This document shows, in pieces, positions 8,401-17,600 of a stretch of 30,026 nt of DNA (positions within the stretch are counted from its first letter, which is position 1; each line of letters begins with the position of its first letter). The stretch is from the NCBI GenBank assembly GCA_005223375.1, contig RXOD01004062.1, positions 1 through 30,026 on the forward strand. The letters run 5' to 3'. The notes under the pieces were generated by a model. The model made no database searches and had not been told where the DNA came from. It saw only the letters and a list, made by a program, of their open reading frames with translations. The DNA comes from Amoebophrya sp. AT5.2. Taxonomy: Eukaryota; Sar; Dinophyceae; Syndiniales; Amoebophryaceae. The position numbers and the translations under genes were made by a program.

Positions 8401-11400
8401 TGGTGGTGAGCAACCATTTGAAAGAAACGCTCTCGGTCTCCATCCACGACTTCCTCGCGTGCCTGGACGACCCGGAACCGGAAGTAGACCTCGAAAAAGA
8501 GTCGTTGCTCGGTGGAGGTGGGGGGAATACCACGACGAGCCAGCATCTGGCGGGGGGGGTCACGGGCTCAGGACGGCCGGCGTTCAGCACGTACGACGCC
8601 AGCCAAGAGGGGCAGCTCGCGCCACTAACAACTGATCGCGCGGTGGACACTAGCTTTTCGGCCACCAAAGGAGGCGGAAACTTTTCTAGGTCGACCATCA
8701 TGTTCATGGGGATGGCAGGCAAGGAACAGCACGCGTTCAAAGGCGGTTGTGGACCGCTGCGGCGACTAATGCTTGGTGTGGCGGGCGTAGTGGACTACTT
8801 TACGGACATGTTCAATTCGTACCTCAAGCTGTTCTTCGAGTCCTCGGCCTTCATCCAGCTGTGGACGGTGCAGTGCTTTTTCTTCACGATGGCAACCTGC
8901 ATGAGCGAGATCACCAGCTCGTATTCGATCGCGGTCTGGAGCTGGCACCAGGGGGACCTGGAATTCATGTCCGCGTGCATGATGCTGGTAAACCTGTTTT
9001 TACCGAGAAGAAAAGAAGAGAAAGGATGCGAACTGAAGCGGTCCGACTGCCTAGCTGTAGCTCCTTCCGCGGAGCTCTAGGCCTGCTGGGAGCAGCCCGG
9101 ACCAGATTTCTTTGTGGTGGGGCTTCTCATGAAGCTCTCAATGGATTTTTTCAGCACCCAACACTACGTAGGAGCGCACCTGCACCAGCTATGATTGATT
9201 GACATCGAAGTCGAACCACCGTAAAAATATGTTCATAAAGGCCGTTTGGCGCTAGCAGACGCCAAACACGGGGTCCTGGACATTTTTCTTGCGTGTGACT
9301 TTCTAGGACATGTCGAAACCACAAGACGAGCGCGAGCTTTTCCTGGAGCTCTGGAGATGATGCTCGTGCCTTACTTAACCTTTGTGGTTCTCGTCCTCCT
9401 GTTAGGTGGGAGCACTCGCGCTGTTGGTCTTGTGGGCGTTTTCTAACTAACCAAAACGAAAACGGGGGCCTTGTTTACTTATACAAATACAAGAACTAGA
9501 ACGACCGCTCTCATCGCTTGCATAGCTCGCTCTCTGCGCCGCGCCGCTTCTCCTCTACGGCAACTTGCGGAAGGTCGAGCGTCGCTCGGCGGACGGGAAG
9601 CGAAAGGTGAAGCTGGTTTTGTTGGATGACAACCTTGTGGAGGATGACGTCGACTTGGGCCGGCCGATGAAGTCGTCGATACACGATCTGGCGGGTCATT
9701 CGGGTCCTTGGAAGAACGGCGATGTTTGCGGGAAAAACCACGCGCCGTCCGGCGCGGCGCCGGGGTCTTTCTTCTCCGCGCCTTCTGCCTCGACAGGTGG
9801 CGCTCAGCTCGACTCGAGCGCAACGCCACGCGCGAATAACGTGATCCAAATTAGCGTGAACCGCCGGGACGAGGCCAGTCTGCACACGGTTGTGGACGAC
9901 GGAAGCGTTTTCGACGGCGACGAGGATGGCGAAGGAAGCGAGCGTCAGGACCTAGAGAACATCCAGCACAACAACGCGGCAAAGCCCGCCGTGTTCTTCT
10001 ACCCGGAGTCGGCGGACGCGGATGCGGATGTGGGGGGATCCCGGCCGAATTTTGGAGGGGAGGAAAAGTCGGACTACGTCGAGACTGAGGACGAGGGGCC
10101 GGATCATCTTCGTGCAGGGCGAGATGAAAATGGGGGGGACAAGATGAACAGCACGGTTCAGACAGTAGGAGAAAACGCCCGGAGCGGGCAGGAGGAGACC
10201 GTGGGGGGCGCAGTTGGTTGTGGCGTCGTCGAGCAGGAAAATGCAGTATGCGCTTTCACAGCTCCCCCCCGCCTGCATCAACCGTCTGGCGTAGCGGATA
10301 CTGCGGGCCTTCGTCGAATCCACACTCCTCATGCCGGCGCGGACGCGTCCGACGGAGAAAGAACAGGCACAACGGCCGTAAAAGTGATCGGCGACGAAGC
10401 TGGCCGCCGCCCCGCAGCAGGATTTCGTCGCGGCGAGGGTGAGGCCGTCGCGGGTCTGCGCCGCGTGAGTAAGCACGACCCGCACGTGGACTCGCGGGCA
10501 TCCGACCTCAATGTGGTGCAGGCGCCGAGTGCGCTGCGGAATGAGGGACTCGACGACTACTACGAGCAGCGGCCTGCAGCTGCACTTCCTGCTCCCTCGT
10601 CTGCCCGGTCGGTGCCGGGGGGGAGGTTTTCCCACCCCGGGGAGCACTCGTCGTCTCTTGTCGAGGGATTGCCTAGCGGGCGGGGACTCCTCCGGAAGCG
10701 CGCTGTGAGCTTCAGCTCGATGGTGGTAACCCACCACTCGGAAGCGGAGCAGGAACCGGAACAGTGGCGCACGCAGGAACGATTCTCCGACGCCGAGGCC
10801 TCGTTGCACGAACGCTACGCGTCGTTGCTAATCATGGGCTGCGTGGTCAACTTAGTTTGCGAGCTGATCTACACGGCGGAAGCGCCGTACAGCGGACGCT
10901 TCTTCGTCTTCATGAACGTGATCCGCCACTCCATGGCTTTCCTCGCGAGCATACGGTATGAGTGATTTTTAGAAGATTCACCTGATGAGGTTTTGCTGCT
11001 ACTGCTACTTTCCTCTGTCTTTTCTGAGACTGACCGAGTGATCCGCATATCACGCATATTATGAGAGACTAGCCGAGATGAAGTGATAGGTTGAAAATCT
11101 CTTTGATTTTAGAACTACTCGCCGGACCTCTGACACATCGGACAGGTCTTCGTTCATCGCGGCCCGTCTCCCGAGTGACAAGCGCGCGATGTGCTTGAGT
11201 TTCTTTTCTTTGACCTCTGAGATCAGCCAGGCGTTCGGTTGTTACTTGTACGCCAACCTGCTGTTTGACCCGGCGGCGCGCGGTTTCGCGGCGGGGCTGC
11301 CGTTCCGCTTTGCCTTCCTCATGTACGTGCTGGCCGATTTCATCTACATCTACGTGTTCTACACGTACCGAGATCCGAATCAAGCCCTCGCGGAACGGCG

Positions 11401-11500
11401 AAACAACTCAGCAAGGGATCATCGGAGCAGCACGAGTAGCACCTACGGCGTTTCGTCCCCAATGAAGCCAGAGGACGGGGGGCTCTCCGACACGGGCTGA
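5496..11500 (+). CDS. Very large major-facilitator-type transporter, three exons
   Basis: Proposed exons 5496-8987, 9526-10955 and 11227-11500 give about 1,731 residues. Twelve hydrophobic segments can be counted. Helix 1 starts near residue 49. An outer loop with an NWT glycosylation site follows. Helix 2 is followed by the major facilitator motif A, GLLCDRRGRK (about residues 139-148), then helix 3. A ~690-residue Ala/Glu/Lys/Ser-rich loop follows. Helices 4-6 span about 880-975, a ~140-residue loop follows, then helices 7-8, with helix 8 crossing the first intron. A ~440-residue acidic loop follows, then helices 9-12, with the second intron between helices 10 and 11. Usual family members have 400-600 residues. 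Substrate cannot be told. By family topology the first long loop would face outside or a lumen and the other two the cytosol. An earlier in-frame start is not seen; ATGs at residues 9 and 44 are alternatives. Confidence 0.7.
8988..9525 (+). other. Proposed GT-AG intron (538 nt) in the transporter gene
   Basis: The donor is GTAAACCT after ATGATGCTG and the acceptor is CTTGCATAG before CTCGCTCT, both phase 0. The join gives CMML-LALCAAPLLLYGNLRK, one well-formed membrane helix. A second AG at 9405, after a pyrimidine-rich tract, opens a short hydrophobic frame (VGALALLVLWAFSN) that would need a further splice; it is possible but less simple. Confidence 0.55.
10956..11226 (+). other. Proposed GT-AG intron (271 nt) in the transporter gene
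   Basis: The donor is GTATGAGT after AGCATACG. The favoured acceptor is AG 11225-11226, after TTTCTTTTCTTTGACC, giving FLASI-R-QAFGCYLY. An acceptor at 11199 is also in frame and would add nine residues. Confidence 0.6.
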
Positions 11501-11886
11501 CGCGATCGAGCCCTTCTTGTAACAAGGCAGGGGGTGAACGTGAAGTCATATCAAGGCTTATGTACATAATTAAACACGAGAAATTTGATATTATCGTCCT
11601 GCAATGACTTCAGATTCAGACATTCAGACAATCAGAATCAGATAGTGAAAACCCAGCAATAGTTTCTAAGTAGTCCATTTAGAGTAGCTGTACGTGTACC
11701 TCTAGCAGCTGGAGCTGTAGAACAGCCATATAGCCTGTATACGACCCTGGGGTGAAACGATAGATGGCGGCTTCGGGCCATGTTGTGAAATAATCCAGCT
11801 CCAAGCAAAATAAAAATAGGCACCGTGTGTAGCGATGGCTGGATTCGTGGACAATACTTTTTCGATATTCGAATGTACGCTATAAA
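11501..11886. other. 3' flank of the transporter gene, left flank of the retroelement
   Basis: No coding frame is seen. A degenerate (ATTCAG) microsatellite lies at about 11607-11642. The last base before the element repeat is A at 11886. Confidence 0.5.
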
Positions 11887-11940
11887 GGTTAAGAACGACG
11901 TAGCTCGGCACCAACGGTACGGGACTATCACAAAATTTTC
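11887..11940 (+). repeat. Element repeat A1 (left end)
   Basis: These 54 bases from GGTTAAGAACG to AAAATTTTC are repeated at 12731-12784 with two A/G differences. The left flank is unrelated to the sequence left of A2, which fixes the left end to within the shared AG. Confidence 0.9.
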
Positions 11941-12452
11941 GGTGCTTTAAGCCGAGTTTCTTGTGATAGGAAGTAGACTTGAGCGCCTACTACCTCCCAG
12001 CTCCTCGACTCAAAGCATGTGATGAAAATTAAATGCTTGCAATTTTTAATTGCAAATTTTTAATTTTTATTTACTCCCGCTTTGCGGGGTCGAGTAAAGG
12101 TCCGGCATCCTTGACGTGCTAGCTGTTTCAGTAGCACGCCTAAAGCTGCTATACATCTCGTTGTACGCACACGCCTCTACTGCCAATGCTGCCTTCGGGA
12201 ATTGGCAGTGCGTCACATCTTATCACAAGTGCTTGATCCGTATCACACTATGTGACGCATAACCGTATCACCTGGCCGTTGTCCGACTAGGGATACCGGT
12301 GTTCGCCCTGCGGGGAGCCCTGTACTACAGCGGCACGGATCCTTTCTCTCCTGTACCATGGCAGTCGAGTTGTACTATGGCATAACTGATCCGTGCCTTC
12401 AACTTCTGTATATTGGTCGACGAAAAGGAAATCTGGCGTGACAAAGCGCCGC
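11941..12452 (+). other. A1-B1 spacer, non-coding and rich in hairpins
   Basis: The 512-base spacer holds no convincing frame but at least four hairpins in a row. They are 12037-12044/12048-12055 (8 bp, loop TTT), 12070-12098 (TTTACTC...GAGTAAA around CCGC/GCGG), 12179-12187/12201-12209 (9 bp) and 12209-12218/12250-12259 (10 bp). CCGTATCAC is repeated at 12238 and 12263. It may hold the promoter, primer or packaging signals of the element; this is inference. Confidence 0.7.
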
Positions 12453-12731
12453 GGATCCTTTGATCTATCTCTTTGAAAGCGGCCGAATAAATGGGCCCGC
12501 TTGTTCTTCGCGCCGATACGTCGGTTCAAGATCTGCTCACCGAACGATCGACGCTTCGCTGCCGTCAGCCCTAGGGCTGGCGGTTTGACTTTCGCATTTT
12601 GCTCCCGGACCAATGAATAAGGGTCAGACAATATCAACAGCAGGCTTCGTTGAATCGAGGCTCGGTATACGCTCTCTTGTGTCGGTGTTCGAGCAGTCGT
12701 TCGGAGTTGTATTCAGCTTGCCTTAATACAG
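12453..12731 (+). repeat. Element repeat B1
   Basis: It reads identical to 21243-21521. It contains a 10-bp hairpin with one wobble (12562-12571/12574-12583, loop TA). Its last base G is also the first base of A2, so the B-A junction reads AATACAG|GTTAAG. Confidence 0.9.
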
Positions 12732-12784
12732 GTTAAGAACGACGTAGCTCGGCGCCAACGGTGCGGGACTATCACAAAATTTTC
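12731..12784 (+). repeat. Element repeat A2
   Basis: Second copy of A, differing from A1 at two positions. It directly follows B1 and ends 24 bases before the recombinase start codon, so it probably forms part of that gene's leader or promoter. Confidence 0.9.
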
Positions 12785-12808
12785 TTCCCACTAACCCACC
12801 CTTGAACC

Positions 12809-15790
12809 ATGTCGGACATCGAGGCGCGCATGCGCGCTCGCGCCGCAAATGACTCGGAACTTCGACCCTCGGCAGCGGTCGAGGAATATAACAGACGCCG
12901 AGCGAGGGGGGAAACAGGGATCTCGCAGGACGCTACTGAGGGCGCGTTCGAGTCCATCAGGGGGCAAGCTGCCGCAGCTCGCGCGCAAAGCGCGGGCGCT
13001 ACATTTCCGGGCCGGAAACAGCCTAAGGCCTACTTGTCCCGCCCCACCTTTGACAACGATGGACAGGACCAGGTGGACGCTTCTCGGAACAAGATCGCGG
13101 GCAAGTTCTCTCAAGAGCAGCTACTGTATGGAGCGGGGTTGTCCGAACAGCAGAAACAGCAGGTGGTGAAGGAGTACAACCGCGCGAAGGCAGGCGCGCC
13201 CTCCTCCGCCTCGCACCCGACTGCTACTTCCGCCGGCTCCGCCCCCAAGAAGACACGTAAGGTGGTGCACGAAAGCTCTGAGAGCGAGTCGGACGTCCCG
13301 CCGCCGCCGCAACGTCCGATGGGGACACGAGGACGCATTAACCCGCCTCCACACTACGTTCGGAACGACCCTCCTCCGCTGTACATGGATCCGACGGCGC
13401 TCCGGCTTCCAGAGCCGGCTACGGGATTCATTCGAAAGGCCGACAAAAACGGTAATACGTATATTACCGAGGAGGGCAAGGAGGAGGATCTCGTCGCGTT
13501 CTACGACGGGTGGATCGACGCGGACGGCAACTGGGAGCAGCAAGCTCCTAAAGCGCGCGGCCCGCCGGCTGTGGAGCGTCGCCAGGACATCTTCAATCCG
13601 GCCTACGGCACTGCCGCACATCCGCAAACGGCTGTGACTCGCCCTACTTCTCGCCAGCTTTCGAGGCATACGTCAGTGGATGAGAAGGGGCGCCGACCGG
13701 GTGGCAACCTGTACGTGGAAGCGGCTAAGCATCGCTCGCCGCGTCCGGATGAGCTGTTGCAGGCGAAGCAGGATTCCGCGAAGCTGTCCAAAGCGCAGCT
13801 ACAAGCGATGCTGGCCGAGTGCCCGGACACGGAGTCTGCTTCAGAATCCAGTCAGGACGAGCCCCGGGCGCAGCGAGGACGCTCTCCCACACGTCGCCAC
13901 GGGGACCCGCACGCCCCGGGCAAGGACGGCCTCCCGGGTCTCCGATATCGAGAAATGGACCGGTGGAGGAATGGCCAAAGGCTCACCAAGGAGGACGGCC
14001 GCAAGTATGGCAAAGTCGAATCCCACGCCTTTCCCCAAACGAATCGTCCCATCGACCCGTCGGTGGGTTCGTCTCGTGGGGGCACCGACCTCCAGACCCT
14101 CAACATGATGCAGCGGGTCCGTGCTGATGGCGAAGGCCTCGAGCTGGAGCGGGACCTGCTAGCGCACCACTCCCTCCTGCACAAAGACAAGGGTCGGGAG
14201 CCGACAGAAGACGAGCTGCAGCAGTCGCTCGACCGGAACAAGTGCAACATCGGCCCAGTTCGCGAAGGGGAGCGTGTTGTTGCCGCGACTGACTTCCTGA
14301 AGGGGCGCGCCCTCAAGCAGTCGAAAGACGGTCGTCTGCGCCCGGACAGCAGCCCGAACCTGCGCGCGGACCCGAAGGACATCCACGTCGCCACGGCCGG
14401 GAAGATGATTGAAGAGATCGCTCCCAAGACGGAGAAGGCGTCGTTGTCGTGGGCCAAGGCGATGGCTCAAGTCGTGCAAATCAAGCAGGAAGCCGAGACT
14501 AAATCGGGGCCGCTGGCGCATGCACCACGCCCCGCCGAGCAAGCGACCGCTTCGATTATGGAAAAGCACGACTTGGGGCTAAAAGCCCTTACTTGGACAA
14601 AAACCACGATCAAGGCGTACGAGAAAGAGTTCAAGAAGTGCGATGAACTCATGCAGAAGCTGGGCTGGTGTGGGGAAAGTCACTCTGTAACGGGGCACAG
14701 TGTGCGGCATTACGCGCTGGCCTTAGCCTTGAGCGAGAAGGTGCCTGCTTCCCGCGTCTCGTACTTATCCAGGTTGAAAAATTATTTCGACTGCACCTCG
14801 TTTCTCGCGCCGACCAGTGAGCGCGAGTTCGCGCCCGCGTTCAAGTCGTTCGCGCGGATGAAGCCTGTGGCGGAGCAGAGCCCAGGTTTCCTGTTGTCCC
14901 ACCTGGTGCACTGCCATTTGGTGGCAGACAAACGCTTCGACGAAACCGTGGTGCAGATCGTGATCCCCGACGACAAGGTGCCGATCTACCGCCACAACAG
15001 CGAGGTCATACGGGATTCCCCGACTATGTACGACCATCCGAACGGAAAGTACGTGTGGGACGTCTCGCTGCTACAGGCCCTGCAAATCGTACAACGAGCA
15101 TTTTTCTCGTTTCTTCGGGCGGGCGACATCGTGGGCTCTCACGCCAAGACTACACCAGCTTCGGGCAAGAACGCCGCCTCCGTCGAGATAGGACTGGGGA
15201 AGCGGAAGGAAGATCCCACGGGCGCGAAACCGTTCTTGATGAAGCTGGGGCGCATCTGCTGCCAAACTCCGGCCATCAGTCCGACGCCGATCTGCCCGGC
15301 GTGCGGATGCAGTGACGCTCTGTGGAACTTGGTGGCGGATGGAAAGGTCGACTGGGTGCGGCGCATTTTTTATGCGCTGTGCGACACGTGCGGCATCGAC
15401 GCGTTCATCGGAGACAGGAGAGTGCTCTTGGGGCATTCTATTCGCATAGGTGCCACCCAAGCGGCCGCCGAATCCGGCCTCCCGGCGGAGGTCATACAGA
15501 GGCTCGCGCGCCACTCAGACCTCAGTACCACTCAGGGGCACATCAGCAGTGCCTCGGTGTACCCAGACACGGTGAGACTCTCGCGCTGGCCGCTGCATGT
15601 GCCGCGTACGTTGACGCAAGACATCTTCGAGACGAGTTCGGCAGCCGCTAACAAGGACGACAAAAGCGCGGCTTCCAAGGACAAGCGGAACAACAAGGAA
15701 GACGGAAAGGCGCCGGCCATGAAGAGGCAGAAAAAGGCGGATAAGCAGGACAAGCAGTTGGAGAAGAAGGATGAAGGGGACGATCTGTAG
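12809..15790 (+). CDS. Tyrosine recombinase of the retroelement, with long N-terminal extension
   Basis: The 993-residue protein would integrate the circular DNA copy of the element. Residues 1 to ~590 are hydrophilic and rich in Ala, Arg, Pro and Glu, without a recognised domain. About 590-720 resembles a helical core-binding domain. The catalytic domain follows: first arginine in SFLRAGD (R770), the HxxR box HSIRIG (H876, R879) and LARHSDLSTTQ (H902). The position nine residues after H902, where the nucleophilic tyrosine normally stands, is H911 (codon CAC); the next tyrosine is Y918. Between R770 and H876 there is an insertion with two Cys-x2-Cys pairs (C829/C832, C858/C861) that looks like a zinc ribbon. 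The last ~45 residues are very rich in lysine and can serve as nuclear localisation signal. Start: first ATG after A2. Confidence 0.85.
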   Translation: MSDIEARMRARAANDSELRPSAAVEEYNRRRARGETGISQDATEGAFESIRGQAAAARAQSAGATFPGRKQPKAYLSRPTFDNDGQDQVDASRNKIAGKFSQEQLLYGAGLSEQQKQQVVKEYNRAKAGAPSSASHPTATSAGSAPKKTRKVVHESSESESDVPPPPQRPMGTRGRINPPPHYVRNDPPPLYMDPTALRLPEPATGFIRKADKNGNTYITEEGKEEDLVAFYDGWIDADGNWEQQAPKARGPPAVERRQDIFNPAYGTAAHPQTAVTRPTSRQLSRHTSVDEKGRRPGGNLYVEAAKHRSPRPDELLQAKQDSAKLSKAQLQAMLAECPDTESASESSQDEPRAQRGRSPTRRHGDPHAPGKDGLPGLRYREMDRWRNGQRLTKEDGRKYGKVESHAFPQTNRPIDPSVGSSRGGTDLQTLNMMQRVRADGEGLELERDLLAHHSLLHKDKGREPTEDELQQSLDRNKCNIGPVREGERVVAATDFLKGRALKQSKDGRLRPDSSPNLRADPKDIHVATAGKMIEEIAPKTEKASLSWAKAMAQVVQIKQEAETKSGPLAHAPRPAEQATASIMEKHDLGLKALTWTKTTIKAYEKEFKKCDELMQKLGWCGESHSVTGHSVRHYALALALSEKVPASRVSYLSRLKNYFDCTSFLAPTSEREFAPAFKSFARMKPVAEQSPGFLLSHLVHCHLVADKRFDETVVQIVIPDDKVPIYRHNSEVIRDSPTMYDHPNGKYVWDVSLLQALQIVQRAFFSFLRAGDIVGSHAKTTPASGKNAASVEIGLGKRKEDPTGAKPFLMKLGRICCQTPAISPTPICPACGCSDALWNLVADGKVDWVRRIFYALCDTCGIDAFIGDRRVLLGHSIRIGATQAAAESGLPAEVIQRLARHSDLSTTQGHISSASVYPDTVRLSRWPLHVPRTLTQDIFETSSAAANKDDKSAASKDKRNNKEDGKAPAMKRQKKADKQDKQLEKKDEGDDL

Positions 15791-15799
15791 GAAGTTGGT

Positions 15800-15858
15800 G
15801 CAGTCCTATTCAGGACTGCGTGGGACTTTCTTTTGCCATTACGGCTTGCCGTAATGGC
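15800..15858 (+). repeat. Two consecutive perfect hairpins after the recombinase stop
   Basis: GCAGTCCT/AGGACTGC (15800-15807/15812-15819, loop ATTC) is followed by GCCATTACGG/CCGTAATGGC (15835-15844/15849-15858, loop CTTG). They start 10 bases after the stop codon and may act in 3'-end formation or RNA stability. The stretch from 15859 to 16287 shows no gene. Confidence 0.8.
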
Positions 15859-16287
15859 ATCCTTTAATTAACTTTTGCATCAAAGCTCCTTCGCGTTAAA
15901 AACGAAGCTTCGCAAAAGCTTGAAAATAAAAATCGGCACTTCACGAGCTCACTCGTCATTGAAGCCGCAAGGCATGGAAAAAAGATGTACGTGGAACGGC
16001 TATCCGCACTCGATTTCGATCGGCGGTTTCGGCACTCTTTCCGTGGATATCGGTTTTTCGTGATATTACTCTCTCTTCGTGAACCAGGGTGGTCGCTGCC
16101 ATTTCGGTGTTTCTTCGTGATTCTGTAGTCGTGGGACTTCGTGAAGAGGGTTTCGAGAGTGGAGAGACGTTGGGGTCCCGTCGACCAACCGGGTATGACC
16201 GTCCAGGTTCACTTCCAGGTCCCAAAAGGATAGAGGAGCCCCTTTACGTCCACTCTACCACACACTACTGCTAGACTCATCGCAACC

Positions 16288-17295
16288 ATGGCGGGAATTA
16301 TGGGAGGAGACGCCGACTTCGCTCGGCAATTCAGGATGGGACAGGCGGAGGCTGGGTTCGGTTACCTGTCCCCGGAGCAGGAGACGGCCCTCGCGCAGCG
16401 ACAAGCCCTGGTCTCGTCCAAGGCCAAGATTTCGGGGAAGCAGTTCTCCTTCTTAGTCGTGCGCGCGGCTTCGGGCTCCCTCCATCAGGTCGCCGAGTTC
16501 GAGTTCGTGCCCCAGTCGGTGAGGTTTTTCCCTCACAGTGCACTCGTGGGGATGCTCGTCATAGAGTACCTCTTACCGGCGCAGTTCGACCGTCTCTACG
16601 GGGTCCTCACCGATCAAACCGAGGGACAAATAGACCCACTTCGGTGGGCAAAAGATGGAGAGCAGTACTTGGCCAAGGACGAGGTGTGCGACATCTTTTG
16701 GGACACCTGGGAGGAGGTTTTGGCTCCGAGAAACCTTCCGTTTCTCGAGCCACTACCTCCTCCGTTTGCGCCCATGTATCAACGCCAAGTGAGCCAGGTC
16801 CTCTCGGTGGAATTCGAAGTGCGCTTCAAGCACTCGCTGAAGATCCACAAGTCGCAAACGAAGGCCACCGCAGTGAACAACAAGAAGATGGGAGGCCAGA
16901 TTCAGGAGCTCGCGAAACGCATGGAGACGGCGCTTAAGAACGTCAAAGGCGTCTCGTCTGTGCCGAACCTGACGCAGCTGGCCACGCATTTCAACGCGCA
17001 GGCCGAGCAGCGGCCGGGGACGAACAACCTGGTGCCGCTTCCGGGCACCAGACCCACCAACAACACGAATGCGGATGGGACGCCCAAGATCCGCGTCTGC
17101 AAAAAATGGATGATGGGGACCTGTCCGGCGCACAAGTCGGCGGACTGTCCGGACGGCATGCTACACTTCGGCGGGAGTGAGCACGAAAACGACAGGTTTG
17201 AACGCCTGTCGTACATCAGCCGCGCCCTGCTGAAACCGGGACAGAAGCTCACCGAGGCGCAGCTGCGGGTAAAAGCCAAGGTCGGGAAGTGCTAG
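16288..17295 (+). CDS. Gag-like protein with CCCH zinc finger
   Basis: 335 residues. The N-terminal two thirds are globular and unrecognised, with a predicted helix-rich segment near 200-235. A CCCH-type finger follows: C271-x7-C279-x7-C287-x5-H293, within VCKKWMMGTCPAHKSADC. Such fingers bind RNA. The protein ends with RLSYISRALLKPGQKLTEAQL, which recurs in the next gene. Its position in the element and the nucleic-acid-binding finger suggest the Gag role: binding and packaging of element RNA. Usual DIRS Gag proteins are similar in size but poorly conserved, so the role is inferred. The start is the first ATG, in a CAACCATGG context. Confidence 0.65.
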   Translation: MAGIMGGDADFARQFRMGQAEAGFGYLSPEQETALAQRQALVSSKAKISGKQFSFLVVRAASGSLHQVAEFEFVPQSVRFFPHSALVGMLVIEYLLPAQFDRLYGVLTDQTEGQIDPLRWAKDGEQYLAKDEVCDIFWDTWEEVLAPRNLPFLEPLPPPFAPMYQRQVSQVLSVEFEVRFKHSLKIHKSQTKATAVNNKKMGGQIQELAKRMETALKNVKGVSSVPNLTQLATHFNAQAEQRPGTNNLVPLPGTRPTNNTNADGTPKIRVCKKWMMGTCPAHKSADCPDGMLHFGGSEHENDRFERLSYISRALLKPGQKLTEAQLRVKAKVGKC

Positions 17296-17600
17296 TTGAC
17301 ACGCAGAGGAAACGGAAACCTGCTTTGCGAAATAACTAGAAAGCGCCCCTTTTTAGACGCCGGACATAGGCACATAGATGAAGCCGAAAGGCATGGAGTT
17401 ATGAACTCTGTCCCTGTGCCGCGCACTTCGGTCGCGTTCTGCTTGGAGAGACGAGCGGATGTAGGTCGGTCGCCGCGTTTCCTCTTGTCATTTCCTTTGT
17501 AGATGGTGCTCTCCTGTAGCTACTAACAGGTTTCCGCTTTCCCCCCTCCCACCCACTGCTGAGGCAGATATTTGCCAGACAGTACTCAAGCATCCACGCA

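Noticed and set aside
8979..9364. ATGATGCT direct repeat as ends of a non-canonical intron
   Set aside because: It is in frame, but it continues into a frame that stops at 9444-9446, and a GT-AG join (8988-9525) gives a perfect membrane helix.
9445..9565. AACT repeat as ends of a second non-canonical intron in the transporter
   Set aside because: Four bases recur by chance; the simple GT-AG model makes this splice unnecessary.
9952..10809. Minus-strand frame of 285 codons
   Set aside because: Opposite the acidic loop of the transporter, whose reading links two sets of membrane helices; the minus frame has no motif.
10981..11040. CTGATGAG as hammerhead ribozyme core
   Set aside because: No GAAA with flanking stems follows at a suitable distance; the same holds for CTGATGA at 27830 and 28645.
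12287..12637. Minus-strand frame of 116 codons whose first part recurs at 21212-21427
   Set aside because: The shared part is simply the B repeat seen on the other strand; the identity comes from DNA duplication and gives no evidence for a protein. No motif recognised.
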